Part shown: piece by piece, positions 34,353-42,553 of the stretch | Layout of the letters: every line of letters starts with the position of its first letter | Position numbering within the stretch: position 1 is the first letter of the stretch | Source: an uncultured Alphaproteobacteria bacterium | GTDB lineage: Bacteria > Pseudomonadota > Alphaproteobacteria > RF32 > CAG-239 | Length of the DNA stretch: 64,000 nt | NCBI GenBank assembly: GCA_910577095.1 | Contig: CAJTLY010000007.1 | Span: 47,206-111,205, forward strand | Reading direction: 5' to 3' | Program-made: the position numbers and the translations under genes | Notes under the pieces: model-generated | What the model was told of the DNA's origin: nothing | What the model saw: the letters and a program-made list of their open reading frames with translations, nothing else | Database searches by the model: none

Positions 34353-35126
34353 CTAATTATTGTGCAATTTTTTTGCCAAACGCAGCAAATCTGCCCACAC
34401 TTTGGACTTTTGCGCCGGATTGCGCAGCAGATAGGCGGGGTGGAAACTCGCCAACACCGCACAGGCATCGCCTTTTAAGGTCTTATATTCAAGCCACTTG
34501 CCCCGCAGCCGCGAAATGGATTCTTCGTTATCCAACAGACTGTTGGCCGCGCTTCCGCCCAAAACCAAAATAATCTCCGGTTTCATCAATTCAATCTGGC
34601 GTTTCAGAAAAGGCAGGCATACCGCCACTTCCGCATCCGTCGGCGTCCGGTTTCCGGGCGGCCGCCACGGCAAAACGTTGGTGATGTAAACCGTCGTACG
34701 GTCTAATCCGATTGCAGACAGCATCTTGTCCAAAAGACGGCCGCTGCGACCGACAAAAGGTTCCCCGATTCTGTCCTCGTCTGCCCCCGGCGCTTCGCCG
34801 ACAATCATGATTTTGGCATTCGGGTTGCCGCCGCCGAAAACGGTTTTGTTGGAAGTCAGTTTCAGCGAACAGCCGTCAAAAGCCTCCACCGCTGCCCGCA
34901 GCTCGGTCAACGATGAGGCCGCTTCGCAGACATCGCGGGCGTTTTTGCAGGCTTTCAGGCTCATTTGCGCCAAATCGGTAATGGCCGGACGCGGCGAATT
35001 TTCCAAAGGACTTTCGGTTTTTGCCGGCCGCACCGGTGTTTTCTGCACACAACCGGGAACATCGCCGAAGATCGCGTCGACCCCGGCGGCAATATACCAT
35101 TCCAGCAATTCTTTTTCGTTCATCAT
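34353..35126 (-). CDS. Uracil-DNA glycosylase, family 4-like
   Basis: A 257-residue uracil-DNA glycosylase that would remove uracil from DNA before base-excision repair. The active-site blocks are clear: MIVGEAPGADEDRIGEPFVGRSGRLLD near residues 107-133, YITNVLPWRPPGNRTPT near 146, and ASFHPAYLLRNP near 228. Family 4 enzymes bind an iron-sulfur cluster with four cysteines; here two of the four positions are lost (FDGC for CxxC, PWRPPGNR for KCRPPGNR), so the cluster is probably absent. The N-terminal 75 residues are a longer leader than in thermophile enzymes. The gene stands alone. Confidence 0.9.
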   Translation of the reverse strand: MMNEKELLEWYIAAGVDAIFGDVPGCVQKTPVRPAKTESPLENSPRPAITDLAQMSLKACKNARDVCEAASSLTELRAAVEAFDGCSLKLTSNKTVFGGGNPNAKIMIVGEAPGADEDRIGEPFVGRSGRLLDKMLSAIGLDRTTVYITNVLPWRPPGNRTPTDAEVAVCLPFLKRQIELMKPEIILVLGGSAANSLLDNEESISRLRGKWLEYKTLKGDACAVLASFHPAYLLRNPAQKSKVWADLLRLAKKLHNN

Positions 35127-35244
35127 AAGATTATGCTATGCCGTTCTGTTTTCTTTTGCAAACAAATAATTAAATTATCTTCATATTATTACAATTATGT
35201 TGTAAGATGGGCGAGTCTGAACTAAACTGGAGACGCCTGGAAAA

Positions 35245-37086
35245 ATGAACGGAGTTATCAAAGTGATTGAAAAAGCAGCATATCTACTTTCCATCCTGAT
35301 CGGAATTGTCATTGCCAATTCCTGCACCCTTTTTAAAGCGGAAACAACGCATGTTTCCGATCTCCCGGCATCGGCGGAAACCACGGCAAATTCCATGCCC
35401 GCGCCGCAAGCTGCCGCAACCAACTACGGCAGTTACCTTGCCGGACGGGTTGCGCATATCCGCCATGACCTCAACACTGCCGCCGATTATTACATGGCCG
35501 CCGTCGCCGACACACCCGACAACCAGATGCTGCCTAACCAACTATATATCATCCTCACCTCTCAGGGCAGAATTGACGAAGCGATCAAATATGCCAAAAT
35601 CGCTCAGAAAAAAGGCGATGAAAGTCCGTTTATCTACACCCTCGAAGCCATCCATCTGGTTAAAAACAAACAATATCAGCAAGCGGCAGAAACCATATCC
35701 AAATGTGACAACCCGTTTGCTCAGGCCGTTTTCAATCCGTTGATCACCGCTTGGAGCCATGCCGGCATGAACGACGGTCCCGCCGCCCTCAAAGCCCTTG
35801 CGCCGCTCGGTGAGAACGAAGCTTTTAAACCGTTGTACTTTTTCCATGCCGGCGCCATCAACGACTATCTCGGCAATACCAAAGCCGCCGCGGCGCATTA
35901 CACGGCGCTGATGAATATCAAACACATGGAACTCGCGGTTTTTCCGCTGCAGGTGATTACCAACTTTTATTTGCGGCAAAACGAACCCGACAAAGCCCTG
36001 TTTGCCACCCGCAATGCCGTCAACAAAAACAATCTGATGATGAAAACGGTGATCGAAGGCATTAAGAAAAGCGATTCGTCCGTTGCCCCGGTTTTGCAAT
36101 CCCCCGACATCGGACTGTCCGACGCCCTGTTCAGCATTGCTCTGCTTTTGCAACAGGACAATAACAACAACGATCTTGCCCTCTTGTTCTCCTCGCTGGC
36201 TTCGTACAGCAATCCCGGTTATCCGCTGCCGCTTTTGCTTACCGCCGACATGCTTGAAAAAAGGGAATTGTATGCCGAAGCCAACCAAGTTTACAGGAAA
36301 GTGGCACCCGACAGTTACGCCGCTTATACGGCATTGTTCCAACGCGGCAAAAATCTGATGCGGCTGAACGACACCGCCGCCGCAGAAGAAATTTTCCGCA
36401 AACTGTACAGCGATTATCCGCCCAACCCGGATATTTTGACCAACCTCGGCGAAGTGGCACGCCTTAATCACAAATATGCCGAAGCGGCTCAGTATTATCA
36501 AAAGGCGATCGACCTCTATCCCGGCGAAGCCGTTGCCGAAGTCTGGCCGCTCTACTTTGCCATCGGGGTTTCTTACGACGCCGCCGGCGATCACGATACC
36601 GCCGAACGCTATTTCCGTAAAGTTCTGCAGCTCCGGCCCAACCGGATGACCAAAAATCATCTCGGATATATTCTGTTGCAGCAGAACAAAAATATTGAAG
36701 AAGCTTTTGAATTGATTGTTTCCGCTTATGCGCCCGCTGCCGCCGAAGGAACCATCACCGACAGCGTCGGTTGGGCTTTCTACAAAATCGGCGAATATGA
36801 CCGGGCGGCGGAATATCTGGAGAAAGCTTCCGATCAGGCTTCTTCCGAGGCCCTGATTTATGATCATCTCGGAGACGCCTACTGGCAAATCGGACGTAAA
36901 CGGGAAGCCGTTTTTCAGTGGAATCATGCTCTGAGCTTAAAAGACAATACCGGAGAATTTGACCGTGAAGCCACGCTCAAAAAGCTTGAAAACGGCCTTG
37001 ACAAACCACTTGTCCCGGCTTATGACCGTTCCAGAATCGAACGGCAAATCAAAGCGTTGGAATTTAAGGAAAAACAGGCGGAATAA
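35245..37086 (+). CDS. Envelope TPR protein
   Basis: A 613-residue protein with an N-terminal hydrophobic segment (about residues 8-26) ending in ANSC, which resembles but does not match a lipobox, so it is either a lipoprotein or membrane-anchored. The rest is a series of TPR-like helical pairs, clearest at AEEIFRKLYSDYPPNPDIL, AAQYYQKAIDLYP, AERYFRKVLQLRPN and AAEYLEKASDQASSEALIYDHLGDAYW. The end is basic and helical. Such proteins usually organise envelope complexes. Its own terminator follows at 37107. Confidence 0.85.
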   Translation: MNGVIKVIEKAAYLLSILIGIVIANSCTLFKAETTHVSDLPASAETTANSMPAPQAAATNYGSYLAGRVAHIRHDLNTAADYYMAAVADTPDNQMLPNQLYIILTSQGRIDEAIKYAKIAQKKGDESPFIYTLEAIHLVKNKQYQQAAETISKCDNPFAQAVFNPLITAWSHAGMNDGPAALKALAPLGENEAFKPLYFFHAGAINDYLGNTKAAAAHYTALMNIKHMELAVFPLQVITNFYLRQNEPDKALFATRNAVNKNNLMMKTVIEGIKKSDSSVAPVLQSPDIGLSDALFSIALLLQQDNNNNDLALLFSSLASYSNPGYPLPLLLTADMLEKRELYAEANQVYRKVAPDSYAAYTALFQRGKNLMRLNDTAAAEEIFRKLYSDYPPNPDILTNLGEVARLNHKYAEAAQYYQKAIDLYPGEAVAEVWPLYFAIGVSYDAAGDHDTAERYFRKVLQLRPNRMTKNHLGYILLQQNKNIEEAFELIVSAYAPAAAEGTITDSVGWAFYKIGEYDRAAEYLEKASDQASSEALIYDHLGDAYWQIGRKREAVFQWNHALSLKDNTGEFDREATLKKLENGLDKPLVPAYDRSRIERQIKALEFKEKQAE

Positions 37087-37106
37087 ACCGCGTCACGTCA
37101 TCTAAA

Positions 37107-37135
37107 AAATGCGGCTTGTTCAGCCGCATTTTTTA
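37107..37135 (+). terminator. Terminator after the TPR gene
   Basis: AAATGCGGCT (37107-37116) pairs with AGCCGCATTT (37122-37131), followed by more Ts. Confidence 0.92.
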
Positions 37136-37175
37136 TATTCGTTTCCGACCGTTCGCCGACACATCAGCTTACAAA

Positions 37176-37412
37176 TCAATGAACGCTTTTGGGATCGAGG
37201 TCGTTTTGACGAGCCAGAATAAAGGCAAAATCTCTGCTGTCGGCAATTGCCAGCTGCGTTCCGTCGGCAGTATAAATTTTCCACACTTCGTTATCGGAGA
37301 TTTTATCGCTTTTGATAAAAGCAACTTCCTGATCTCCCCAGCTCAACATAGCTTCATAATCTTCCTCCGTAAGCAAGGCCCGGCGGTTTTCCTGCAGCAT
37401 ATCTTTTTTCAT
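37176..37412 (-). CDS. DUF1150 small protein
   Basis: A 78-residue protein of DUF1150, a family known mainly from Alphaproteobacteria. Recognisable features are EVAFIKSD near residue 29, VWKIYTADGTQLAIADSRDFAFILARQNDLDPKSVH in pattern over the last 36 residues (the IADSR and ARQNDL blocks), and the ending SVH. Its function is unknown; in relatives it often sits beside small heat-shock protein genes, but here infA is divergent from it. Confidence 0.88.
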   Translation of the reverse strand: MKKDMLQENRRALLTEEDYEAMLSWGDQEVAFIKSDKISDNEVWKIYTADGTQLAIADSRDFAFILARQNDLDPKSVH

Positions 37413-37521
37413 TTTAATGCCCTATACAAAAATTTTCATTCATCTGCTTTTATATATACCCCTCTTATTAACATTTGGCTAATAAAAAATGCACTTTTTG
37501 CCAAAGGATTGCAGAAATAAT

Positions 37522-37550
37522 TTGCCAAAAAAGAATTTAGGGTTTATACA
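37522..37550 (+). promoter_or_regulatory. Promoter of infA
   Basis: TTGCCA (37522-37527), 17 bases and TATACA (37545-37550), 31 bases before the infA start codon. Confidence 0.65.
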
Positions 37551-37580
37551 CTTAGCTAAAAAACAATGAGGTAACAATTT

Positions 37581-37799
37581 ATGAAAGAAGAATTGCTGGA
37601 GTTGGCCGGTACGGTTATTGAAAAACTGCCTAATGCCATGTTCAGGGTAAAATTGGAAAACGGCGTCGAAATTCTGGCTCACACTGCCGGAAAAATGCGC
37701 AAATTCCGCATACGGGTCATGGTCGGAGACAAAGTTGACATCGAAATGACCCCTTACGACTTAACCAAAGGCCGAATCACTTTCCGCCACAAAGATTGA
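37581..37799 (+). CDS. infA: Translation initiation factor IF-1
   Basis: A 72-residue OB-fold protein that binds the ribosomal A site and helps select initiator tRNA. It is a full-length, standard IF-1: ELAGTVIEKLPNAMFRVKLENG, HTAGKMRKFRIRVMVGDKV and a C-terminal RITFRHKD. The GAGGT site lies 8 bases before the ATG. It has its own promoter and a strong terminator, so it is a single-gene unit. Confidence 0.98.
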   Translation: MKEELLELAGTVIEKLPNAMFRVKLENGVEILAHTAGKMRKFRIRVMVGDKVDIEMTPYDLTKGRITFRHKD

Positions 37800-37815
37800 C
37801 GGAAACAAACAATTG

Positions 37816-37848
37816 ACGACAAAACCCGGCAACGCCGGGTTTTGTCGT
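37816..37848 (+). terminator. Terminator of infA
   Basis: A 15-bp perfect stem, ACGACAAAACCCGGC (37816-37830) with its complement (37834-37848) around a 3-base loop, with TTTT inside the stem. It also serves the converging 37877 gene. Confidence 0.92.
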
Positions 37849-37876
37849 TATCTTATACTTTCGAACCGTTAGCCTT

Positions 37877-38461
37877 TTACAGATATTTTATCGCGGCAAA
37901 ACCGCCGATTAACAGCAGCAAAAACAAGACAGAAAGTATTCCCAGATTCTTTTCGATAAAAGTCCGGATCGGTTCTCCGAATCTTTTTAACAACCATGCG
38001 ACGATAAAAAAGCGCAAACCGCGCGCTGCCACCGAAGCCAGCCCGAAAACCCACAGATTCAGATCAACCGCACCGCTGGCGATCGTAATCACTTTATAGG
38101 GAAACGGCGTAATTCCGGCTCCGAAAACGATACACGCCCCCCATTCATGATAATAGCCCTTAAAAACGTCAAACTGATGACTGTAACCGTAAAAATCCAA
38201 AATCGGCCGCGCAATCAGATCATATCCGTAAAAACCGATTGCGTAGCCGAAATATCCGCCGATCACACTGGCAACCGTTGCCCAACCGGCAATATGCCAC
38301 GCCTTTTTCGGCGTAGCCAGAACCATCGGAATCAACATAATATCGGGCGGAATCGGAAAAAAAGAACTTTCCATAAACGATACCGTCAACAGTACCGGCA
38401 GCGCATAAGGCCCCGAGGCTGCATTAATCAGCCAGTCGTACATTCGTCTCAAATATTTCAT
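37877..38461 (-). CDS. YqaA/DedA-family membrane protein
   Basis: A 194-residue inner-membrane protein of the YqaA branch of the DedA (VTT) superfamily. It has FMESSFFPIPPDIMLIPMVLA near residues 29-49, GGYFGYAIGFYGYD near 68, and GAGITPFPYKVITIASGA near 114, the re-entrant proline segment typical of the family. About five membrane helices can be seen. DedA proteins are implicated in moving undecaprenyl phosphate or other lipids across the membrane; the YqaA branch is less studied. Confidence 0.9.
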   Translation of the reverse strand: MKYLRRMYDWLINAASGPYALPVLLTVSFMESSFFPIPPDIMLIPMVLATPKKAWHIAGWATVASVIGGYFGYAIGFYGYDLIARPILDFYGYSHQFDVFKGYYHEWGACIVFGAGITPFPYKVITIASGAVDLNLWVFGLASVAARGLRFFIVAWLLKRFGEPIRTFIEKNLGILSVLFLLLLIGGFAAIKYL

Positions 38462-38506
38462 CAGTCACCACCCCGTCATATTTATAAGTCAGGGTTATAA
38501 CACAAC

Positions 38507-39130
38507 TTATTTGAGAAACGAAAATAATTTTTGCAGATTGTTGCGATTTTCCACATAAAAAGTATTTTTAAAGCCTATCTCGCTTTTTATTTTATCATAA
38601 TTTTCTTCCGCACTGTGAACAATCAACGCCTGCGGCGCATTGCGCTGCAAAAACATTTTGGCGCCGTGGGGATCATAAACTTTGAAATAAGAAACCCGGA
38701 ACTCGTCCATGCCGCTGAAGTCTTTGTCCGAATAAGGAAGGTTATCCTCCAACAGCAGCACCCGGTAACCGGCGCCGCCCTTGAAATAAGCGTCAACAAT
38801 CTCAAGCAGCCGATCCGCATCCTGTGGGGCAACATAATGAGCCGCCCCTTTAACAACATCCGGTGAAGCCTCAGCGTTCAACATGACGGCCGGCGCTTCG
38901 TCCAAATAACGATTGGATGCCAGATAGTTCAGCACCTGCCATGCGTCAACGTTTTCCGCCTCATTGTCAACCACATACAATCCCGGTTGGAGTTCCGGCG
39001 CATAACGGATCAACTTATATGCGTTATTGGTGGCAAAAACTTCATAACCATGCTCTTCCAACAGATGCTGGTAACGGCTGTTCAGACCGTTATTGCCGTC
39101 AATCATAAAGATGCGCCCCGCCTGCTCCAT
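38507..39130 (-). CDS. Response-regulator-receiver-like protein, degenerate
   Basis: A 207-residue soluble protein. The first half follows the CheY fold: FMIDGNNGLNSRYQHLLEEHGYEVF at the start, LYVVDNEAENVDAW (residue 52 onward) at the phospho-acceptor strand, and AVMLNAEAS at the switch threonine strand. The acidic pair expected near the start is reduced to one Asp. The second half begins YRVLLLEDNLPYSDKDF and could be a second, more degenerate receiver domain. There is no output domain. Whether it is phosphorylated is unclear. Confidence 0.65.
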   Translation of the reverse strand: MEQAGRIFMIDGNNGLNSRYQHLLEEHGYEVFATNNAYKLIRYAPELQPGLYVVDNEAENVDAWQVLNYLASNRYLDEAPAVMLNAEASPDVVKGAAHYVAPQDADRLLEIVDAYFKGGAGYRVLLLEDNLPYSDKDFSGMDEFRVSYFKVYDPHGAKMFLQRNAPQALIVHSAEENYDKIKSEIGFKNTFYVENRNNLQKLFSFLK

Positions 39131-39192
39131 GTTTTTATTCCCTTTTCGGCATGATGAATAAACAACTCAGAGTCTATATAATATTTCTGCGC

Positions 39193-40047
39193 CTATTTTT
39201 TAAGATTGTTATTTTGGTTTAGATAGGCCCGACAGGTATTGTCGAGCAGCATGGCAATCGTCATCGGACCGACCCCGCCGGGCACCGGCGTGATATAGGC
39301 GGCCTGCTCTTTTACTTCCTCAAAATCAACGTCTCCGCACAATTTTCCGTCGATCCGGTTGATGCCGACGTCAATCACCGTCGCTCCCTTTTTAACCCAG
39401 TCTCTTTTCACCATTCGCGGGCATCCGCAGGCCGCAACCAAAATATCGGCCTGCCGCGTCATTTCCGGCAATCCCTTTGTCTTGCTGTGGGTGACGGTTA
39501 CCGTGCAGTGATGATTAAGCAAAAGCGAAGCCAACGGACGGCCGACAATGTTGGAACGGCCGATAATAACCGCATGTTTACCGCTCAAATCACCGAGATG
39601 CTGCTGCAAAAGATACAAAATGCCTTTCGGAGTTGCCGCCACCATGGCGCGCGGATCATTTTCATGCAGCAACCCGGCATTATAAGGGCCAAAACCGTCC
39701 ACATCCTTTTCGTGGGCAATCGTTTCGATAATTCTTGAGCTGTCAATATGACGCGGCAGCGGCATTTGCACCAAGATGCCGTTCACTTCACGATCTTCGT
39801 TCAAACGACGGATTAAAGCGGACAATTCGGATTCGGTCGTTGTTTCGGGCAAATGATGAATATCGCATTTCATCCCCATTTCCCAAGCTGCTTTTTGTTT
39901 ATTGCGGTCATAAATCAGACTGGCCGGATCATCCCCGACCAAAATGACCGCCAGATAAGGCTTGACCTGCCATTCCGCAATCTTTTCCGCCAGTCGGTCG
40001 CGCAATTCCCGCGCCGCCGTTTTACCGTCAATTATCTGCGCCGTCAT
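39193..40047 (-). CDS. folD: Methylenetetrahydrofolate dehydrogenase/cyclohydrolase
   Basis: A 284-residue bifunctional folate enzyme that oxidises 5,10-methylene-THF to methenyl-THF and hydrolyses it to 10-formyl-THF. Key sites: YDRNKQKAAWEMG near residue 46 with the catalytic lysine, VNGILVQMPLP near 92, VIIGRSNIVGRPLASLLL near 160 (NADP site), and the ending TPVGGVGPMTIAMLL in pattern (PGGVGPMT). It overlaps the end of the 40028 gene by 20 bases, so the two are translated together. Confidence 0.96.
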   Translation of the reverse strand: MTAQIIDGKTAARELRDRLAEKIAEWQVKPYLAVILVGDDPASLIYDRNKQKAAWEMGMKCDIHHLPETTTESELSALIRRLNEDREVNGILVQMPLPRHIDSSRIIETIAHEKDVDGFGPYNAGLLHENDPRAMVAATPKGILYLLQQHLGDLSGKHAVIIGRSNIVGRPLASLLLNHHCTVTVTHSKTKGLPEMTRQADILVAACGCPRMVKRDWVKKGATVIDVGINRIDGKLCGDVDFEEVKEQAAYITPVPGGVGPMTIAMLLDNTCRAYLNQNNNLKK

Positions 40048-40360
40048 TTTGATTCTCCTTTACCCAAATTTCGATCTGTCTTAAAACATTTTGCCGGTCA
40101 CCGGTGATCAGAATTTTTTTATAGTGGGAAATTTCGCCGCTGACAAGCTCTAATTCCGACTTGGCAATTTTCAATTTTGCACTCAGAAGTTTGATCAGTT
40201 CCCGGTTGGCACGTCCTTTTTCGGGGACGCTGACAACACTGATTTTTAAATACGCCGTTCCCTTCTCGTCGACAAAGATTCCCTTTATCGCGGCAGCAGC
40301 GGCATTCGGTGTCAGTCGCACCCGCAGAATAATTCCGTCATCGTTTTCCGTAAAAAACAT
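40028..40360 (-). CDS. DUF167/YggU family protein
   Basis: A 110-residue protein of the YggU/DUF167 family, small alpha/beta proteins of unknown role. It shows RVRLTPNAAAAAIKG near residue 14, YLKISVVSVPEKGRANRELIKLL (the PxxGkANxxl core), and VSGEISHYKKILITG. The frame extends to 40393, but the ATG at 40360 follows AAGGAAA and is preferred. It sits between yggT and folD; such a grouping is common in Proteobacteria. Confidence 0.92.
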   Translation of the reverse strand: MFFTENDDGIILRVRLTPNAAAAAIKGIFVDEKGTAYLKISVVSVPEKGRANRELIKLLSAKLKIAKSELELVSGEISHYKKILITGDRQNVLRQIEIWVKENQNDGADN

Positions 40361-40425
40361 TTTTTTCCTTTTAAAAGTATAATCGGGCAGCAAAAGCCGC
40401 CCGACCTGTTTTTCGAGTTCGCCGG

Positions 40426-40725
40426 TTACATCAGCATCACGTCAAGGCGATAGATGAAACGGCTTAAAAACAACAATGCCATCAATAAAATAAACGGAGA
40501 GAAGTCCACTCCCGAAAAGGCGGGAACTTTTTCCGAAATTTTCTTATAAACCGGCTGGGTAACCTTGGTTAAAATTTCGACGGCCTTAGCCACATAAACG
40601 TTTTTAACGTCCAAAATTTTGAAATGAATCAGCCAGTGAACGGCAACTTCCGCCAAGACGACCGTAAAATAGATATCTACGATAATTCCAAGCATCCACA
40701 CAAACGGTTCAAGCAAAGCACCCAT
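40426..40725 (-). CDS. YggT-family membrane protein
   Basis: A 99-residue inner-membrane protein of the YggT family, with two hydrophobic segments (about 8-28 and 75-92). The core VTQPVYKKISEKVPAFSGVDFSPFILLM matches the family's P-x-R/K...GxDxSP motif. YggT proteins are linked to osmotic response and, in plastids, to nucleoid or cytochrome maturation; the bacterial role is open. It is followed by the YggU and folD genes on the same strand. Confidence 0.93.
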   Translation of the reverse strand: MGALLEPFVWMLGIIVDIYFTVVLAEVAVHWLIHFKILDVKNVYVAKAVEILTKVTQPVYKKISEKVPAFSGVDFSPFILLMALLFLSRFIYRLDVMLM

Positions 40726-40797
40726 AAAAAATTCTCCTCATAATTTTAAAACATTGCAGAATTAATTTAAACAATTTCCGATCAATTGTCCAGTTTT

Positions 40798-41913
40798 TTA
40801 TGCATATTGCCGCCGGGCTGCCGACAACGAATTGTAATGCATGCTGCTGAACGCCCGCGCCCGGTCCATCGTATAACCGGACGGACGGTTTTTCAGCGGC
40901 GGACGGCGACCGGAAAGGCGGGCAATATGATCACGGATGTCTTCTTCGGTCTGCAACGCCGGTTGGGCCTCGTCAATCTTTTCGATAAACTCTTCGGCAG
41001 CGCTGCGTTCATACGATTGCATCCGATCATCATCCCAGTGGAAAAGGATTTCTTCTTTCAGGGAATCGTTAAAGCTGAAATTCAATTCGGTAATTTCATT
41101 TGCTTCGCCCTGATAAATCCGGTTTTCTTCGTCGGAACGACGCAGATCCTCATCTTCGTACTGTTCGTAGAAATCATCATAATCGTCGTCCAGATCGTCA
41201 TCATCGCCGTGATACATGTTAAGTTTTTGCAAAGTGCGCTTGGGCATATTCCAGCGCGGCGGACGTTTCATAAACTCGCGCATCGCCGCAACATAGACGA
41301 CCGCCTTTTTATAATCGTTTTCTTTTTTCTTGATGTCGACTTCCTGCGGCTTGTCCGCTTTGTTGGCGGTACTTTCTTTGATCGCATTGCGAATCTGACG
41401 CAGTTTGACCAGCTTATTGTAAATCTCCGCATATTTTTTCTTGGCTTCGGGGAAGGCACTTCCCTGATACAAACCGAGACAGGTCAGTATTTCCGCCTCA
41501 CGGGAATATGACATCTCAATCCATTCGTTGCGTTCTTTCAGATCGTCTTCGGATACAAAACCGTCGTTCATATGCTGCATGATTTCCGAACTTTCGGTAA
41601 ACCAACTGAAATATTCCTGCGAAGAAGAAGTTTCCGAACTGATTATTTCGAGAGATTCGGCAATCTGAAACTGCAAATCGGCGACTTTGATTTCGTCGTT
41701 GCCGATCTTAATTGTCGATTTTTTCGGCGCCAGCACCAGTTCGCGAGTGACCTTTTCGGCCTGCATACGGTCCATATCGGGATACTCGCGCTGAACCGCC
41801 CGTTGAATAATGTTCTTCGGGCTGTCGAGACGATCCTGTCGTCCCAGCTGAATCCGCCGCAGGCGTTCCAGCCTTTCCTGCTGTGCCATTCTGCTTTTTT
41901 CAGTTTCGTCCAT
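40798..41913 (-). CDS. Charged helical protein, unknown
   Basis: A 371-residue soluble protein, mostly helical and strongly charged, with no signal peptide. I recognise no domain. An acidic run, HGDDDDLDDDYDDFYEQ (about residues 231-247), divides two halves; the N-terminus is rich in Arg and Gln (ERLERLRRIQLGRQDRL) and the C-terminus in Arg, Ala and Tyr. The TerB-like gene lies 17 bases upstream, so the two form a unit. Confidence 0.75.
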   Translation of the reverse strand: MDETEKSRMAQQERLERLRRIQLGRQDRLDSPKNIIQRAVQREYPDMDRMQAEKVTRELVLAPKKSTIKIGNDEIKVADLQFQIAESLEIISSETSSSQEYFSWFTESSEIMQHMNDGFVSEDDLKERNEWIEMSYSREAEILTCLGLYQGSAFPEAKKKYAEIYNKLVKLRQIRNAIKESTANKADKPQEVDIKKKENDYKKAVVYVAAMREFMKRPPRWNMPKRTLQKLNMYHGDDDDLDDDYDDFYEQYEDEDLRRSDEENRIYQGEANEITELNFSFNDSLKEEILFHWDDDRMQSYERSAAEEFIEKIDEAQPALQTEEDIRDHIARLSGRRPPLKNRPSGYTMDRARAFSSMHYNSLSAARRQYA

Positions 41914-41930
41914 GATAAAACCTCCTGAGT

Positions 41931-42374
41931 TTACGCTTGACTTCCGACTTCTTCGAAAATAATTTTAGCTTCTTCGGCAAGAATAATTTTATCAATAACC
42001 CAGTTGCTGATCTGTTCAATCTTATCCAGTTCAACGCCCATCGCCTGTCCGACCCGGCCGATAAACAGCGTTTCTTCGTCAGTCAGAACGTCGTCGGCAT
42101 GCGCCAAAACACACAATTCTTTGATCAGTTCCAACGCAACCCGGCGGTTTTTAATTTTTTTGACTTCTTCAATAATCGCATCGTCATCTTCGCAGTTCAA
42201 CACTTCGTCGAGACGGTTTTCCGATATTTCATAGGTCTTGGCCAAATTCTTTACAAAACGTTTTTCGTTTTCATCGAAATAGCCGTCAGCACAGGCCAGA
42301 CGGACAAACGCCTTCAGATAGGCGACCCGCGTTTCTTCATCCAGTTTAAGCATTTCTTCCAAGTGCTGATCCAT
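41931..42374 (-). CDS. TerB-like protein
   Basis: A 147-residue helical protein with two TerB-like repeats: FVRLACADGYFDENEKRFV near residue 24 and LCVLAHADDVLTDEETLFIG near 87, each with the acidic loop that may bind metal. TerB domains occur in tellurite-resistance and stress proteins and as sensors fused to other domains. No other ter genes are nearby. It starts a unit with the 40798 gene; the ATG is preceded by GGGAGAATTCTG. Confidence 0.85.
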   Translation of the reverse strand: MDQHLEEMLKLDEETRVAYLKAFVRLACADGYFDENEKRFVKNLAKTYEISENRLDEVLNCEDDDAIIEEVKKIKNRRVALELIKELCVLAHADDVLTDEETLFIGRVGQAMGVELDKIEQISNWVIDKIILAEEAKIIFEEVGSQA

Positions 42375-42553
42375 CAGAATTCTCCCAAAAAAATTAATTT
42401 AACCGCTTATTTTTTCCTTATGATAACAAAGAGCCGTCCAATTGGCAACAAAAAAACACTTTTTACGCCAAAAAAACGACAAAATTTCTAAAAAAGCAAA
42501 TTTTCCTTCTGCGAAAGAAAAAACATTTGAAAATCTTTCCGTTTGAGGCTAAT

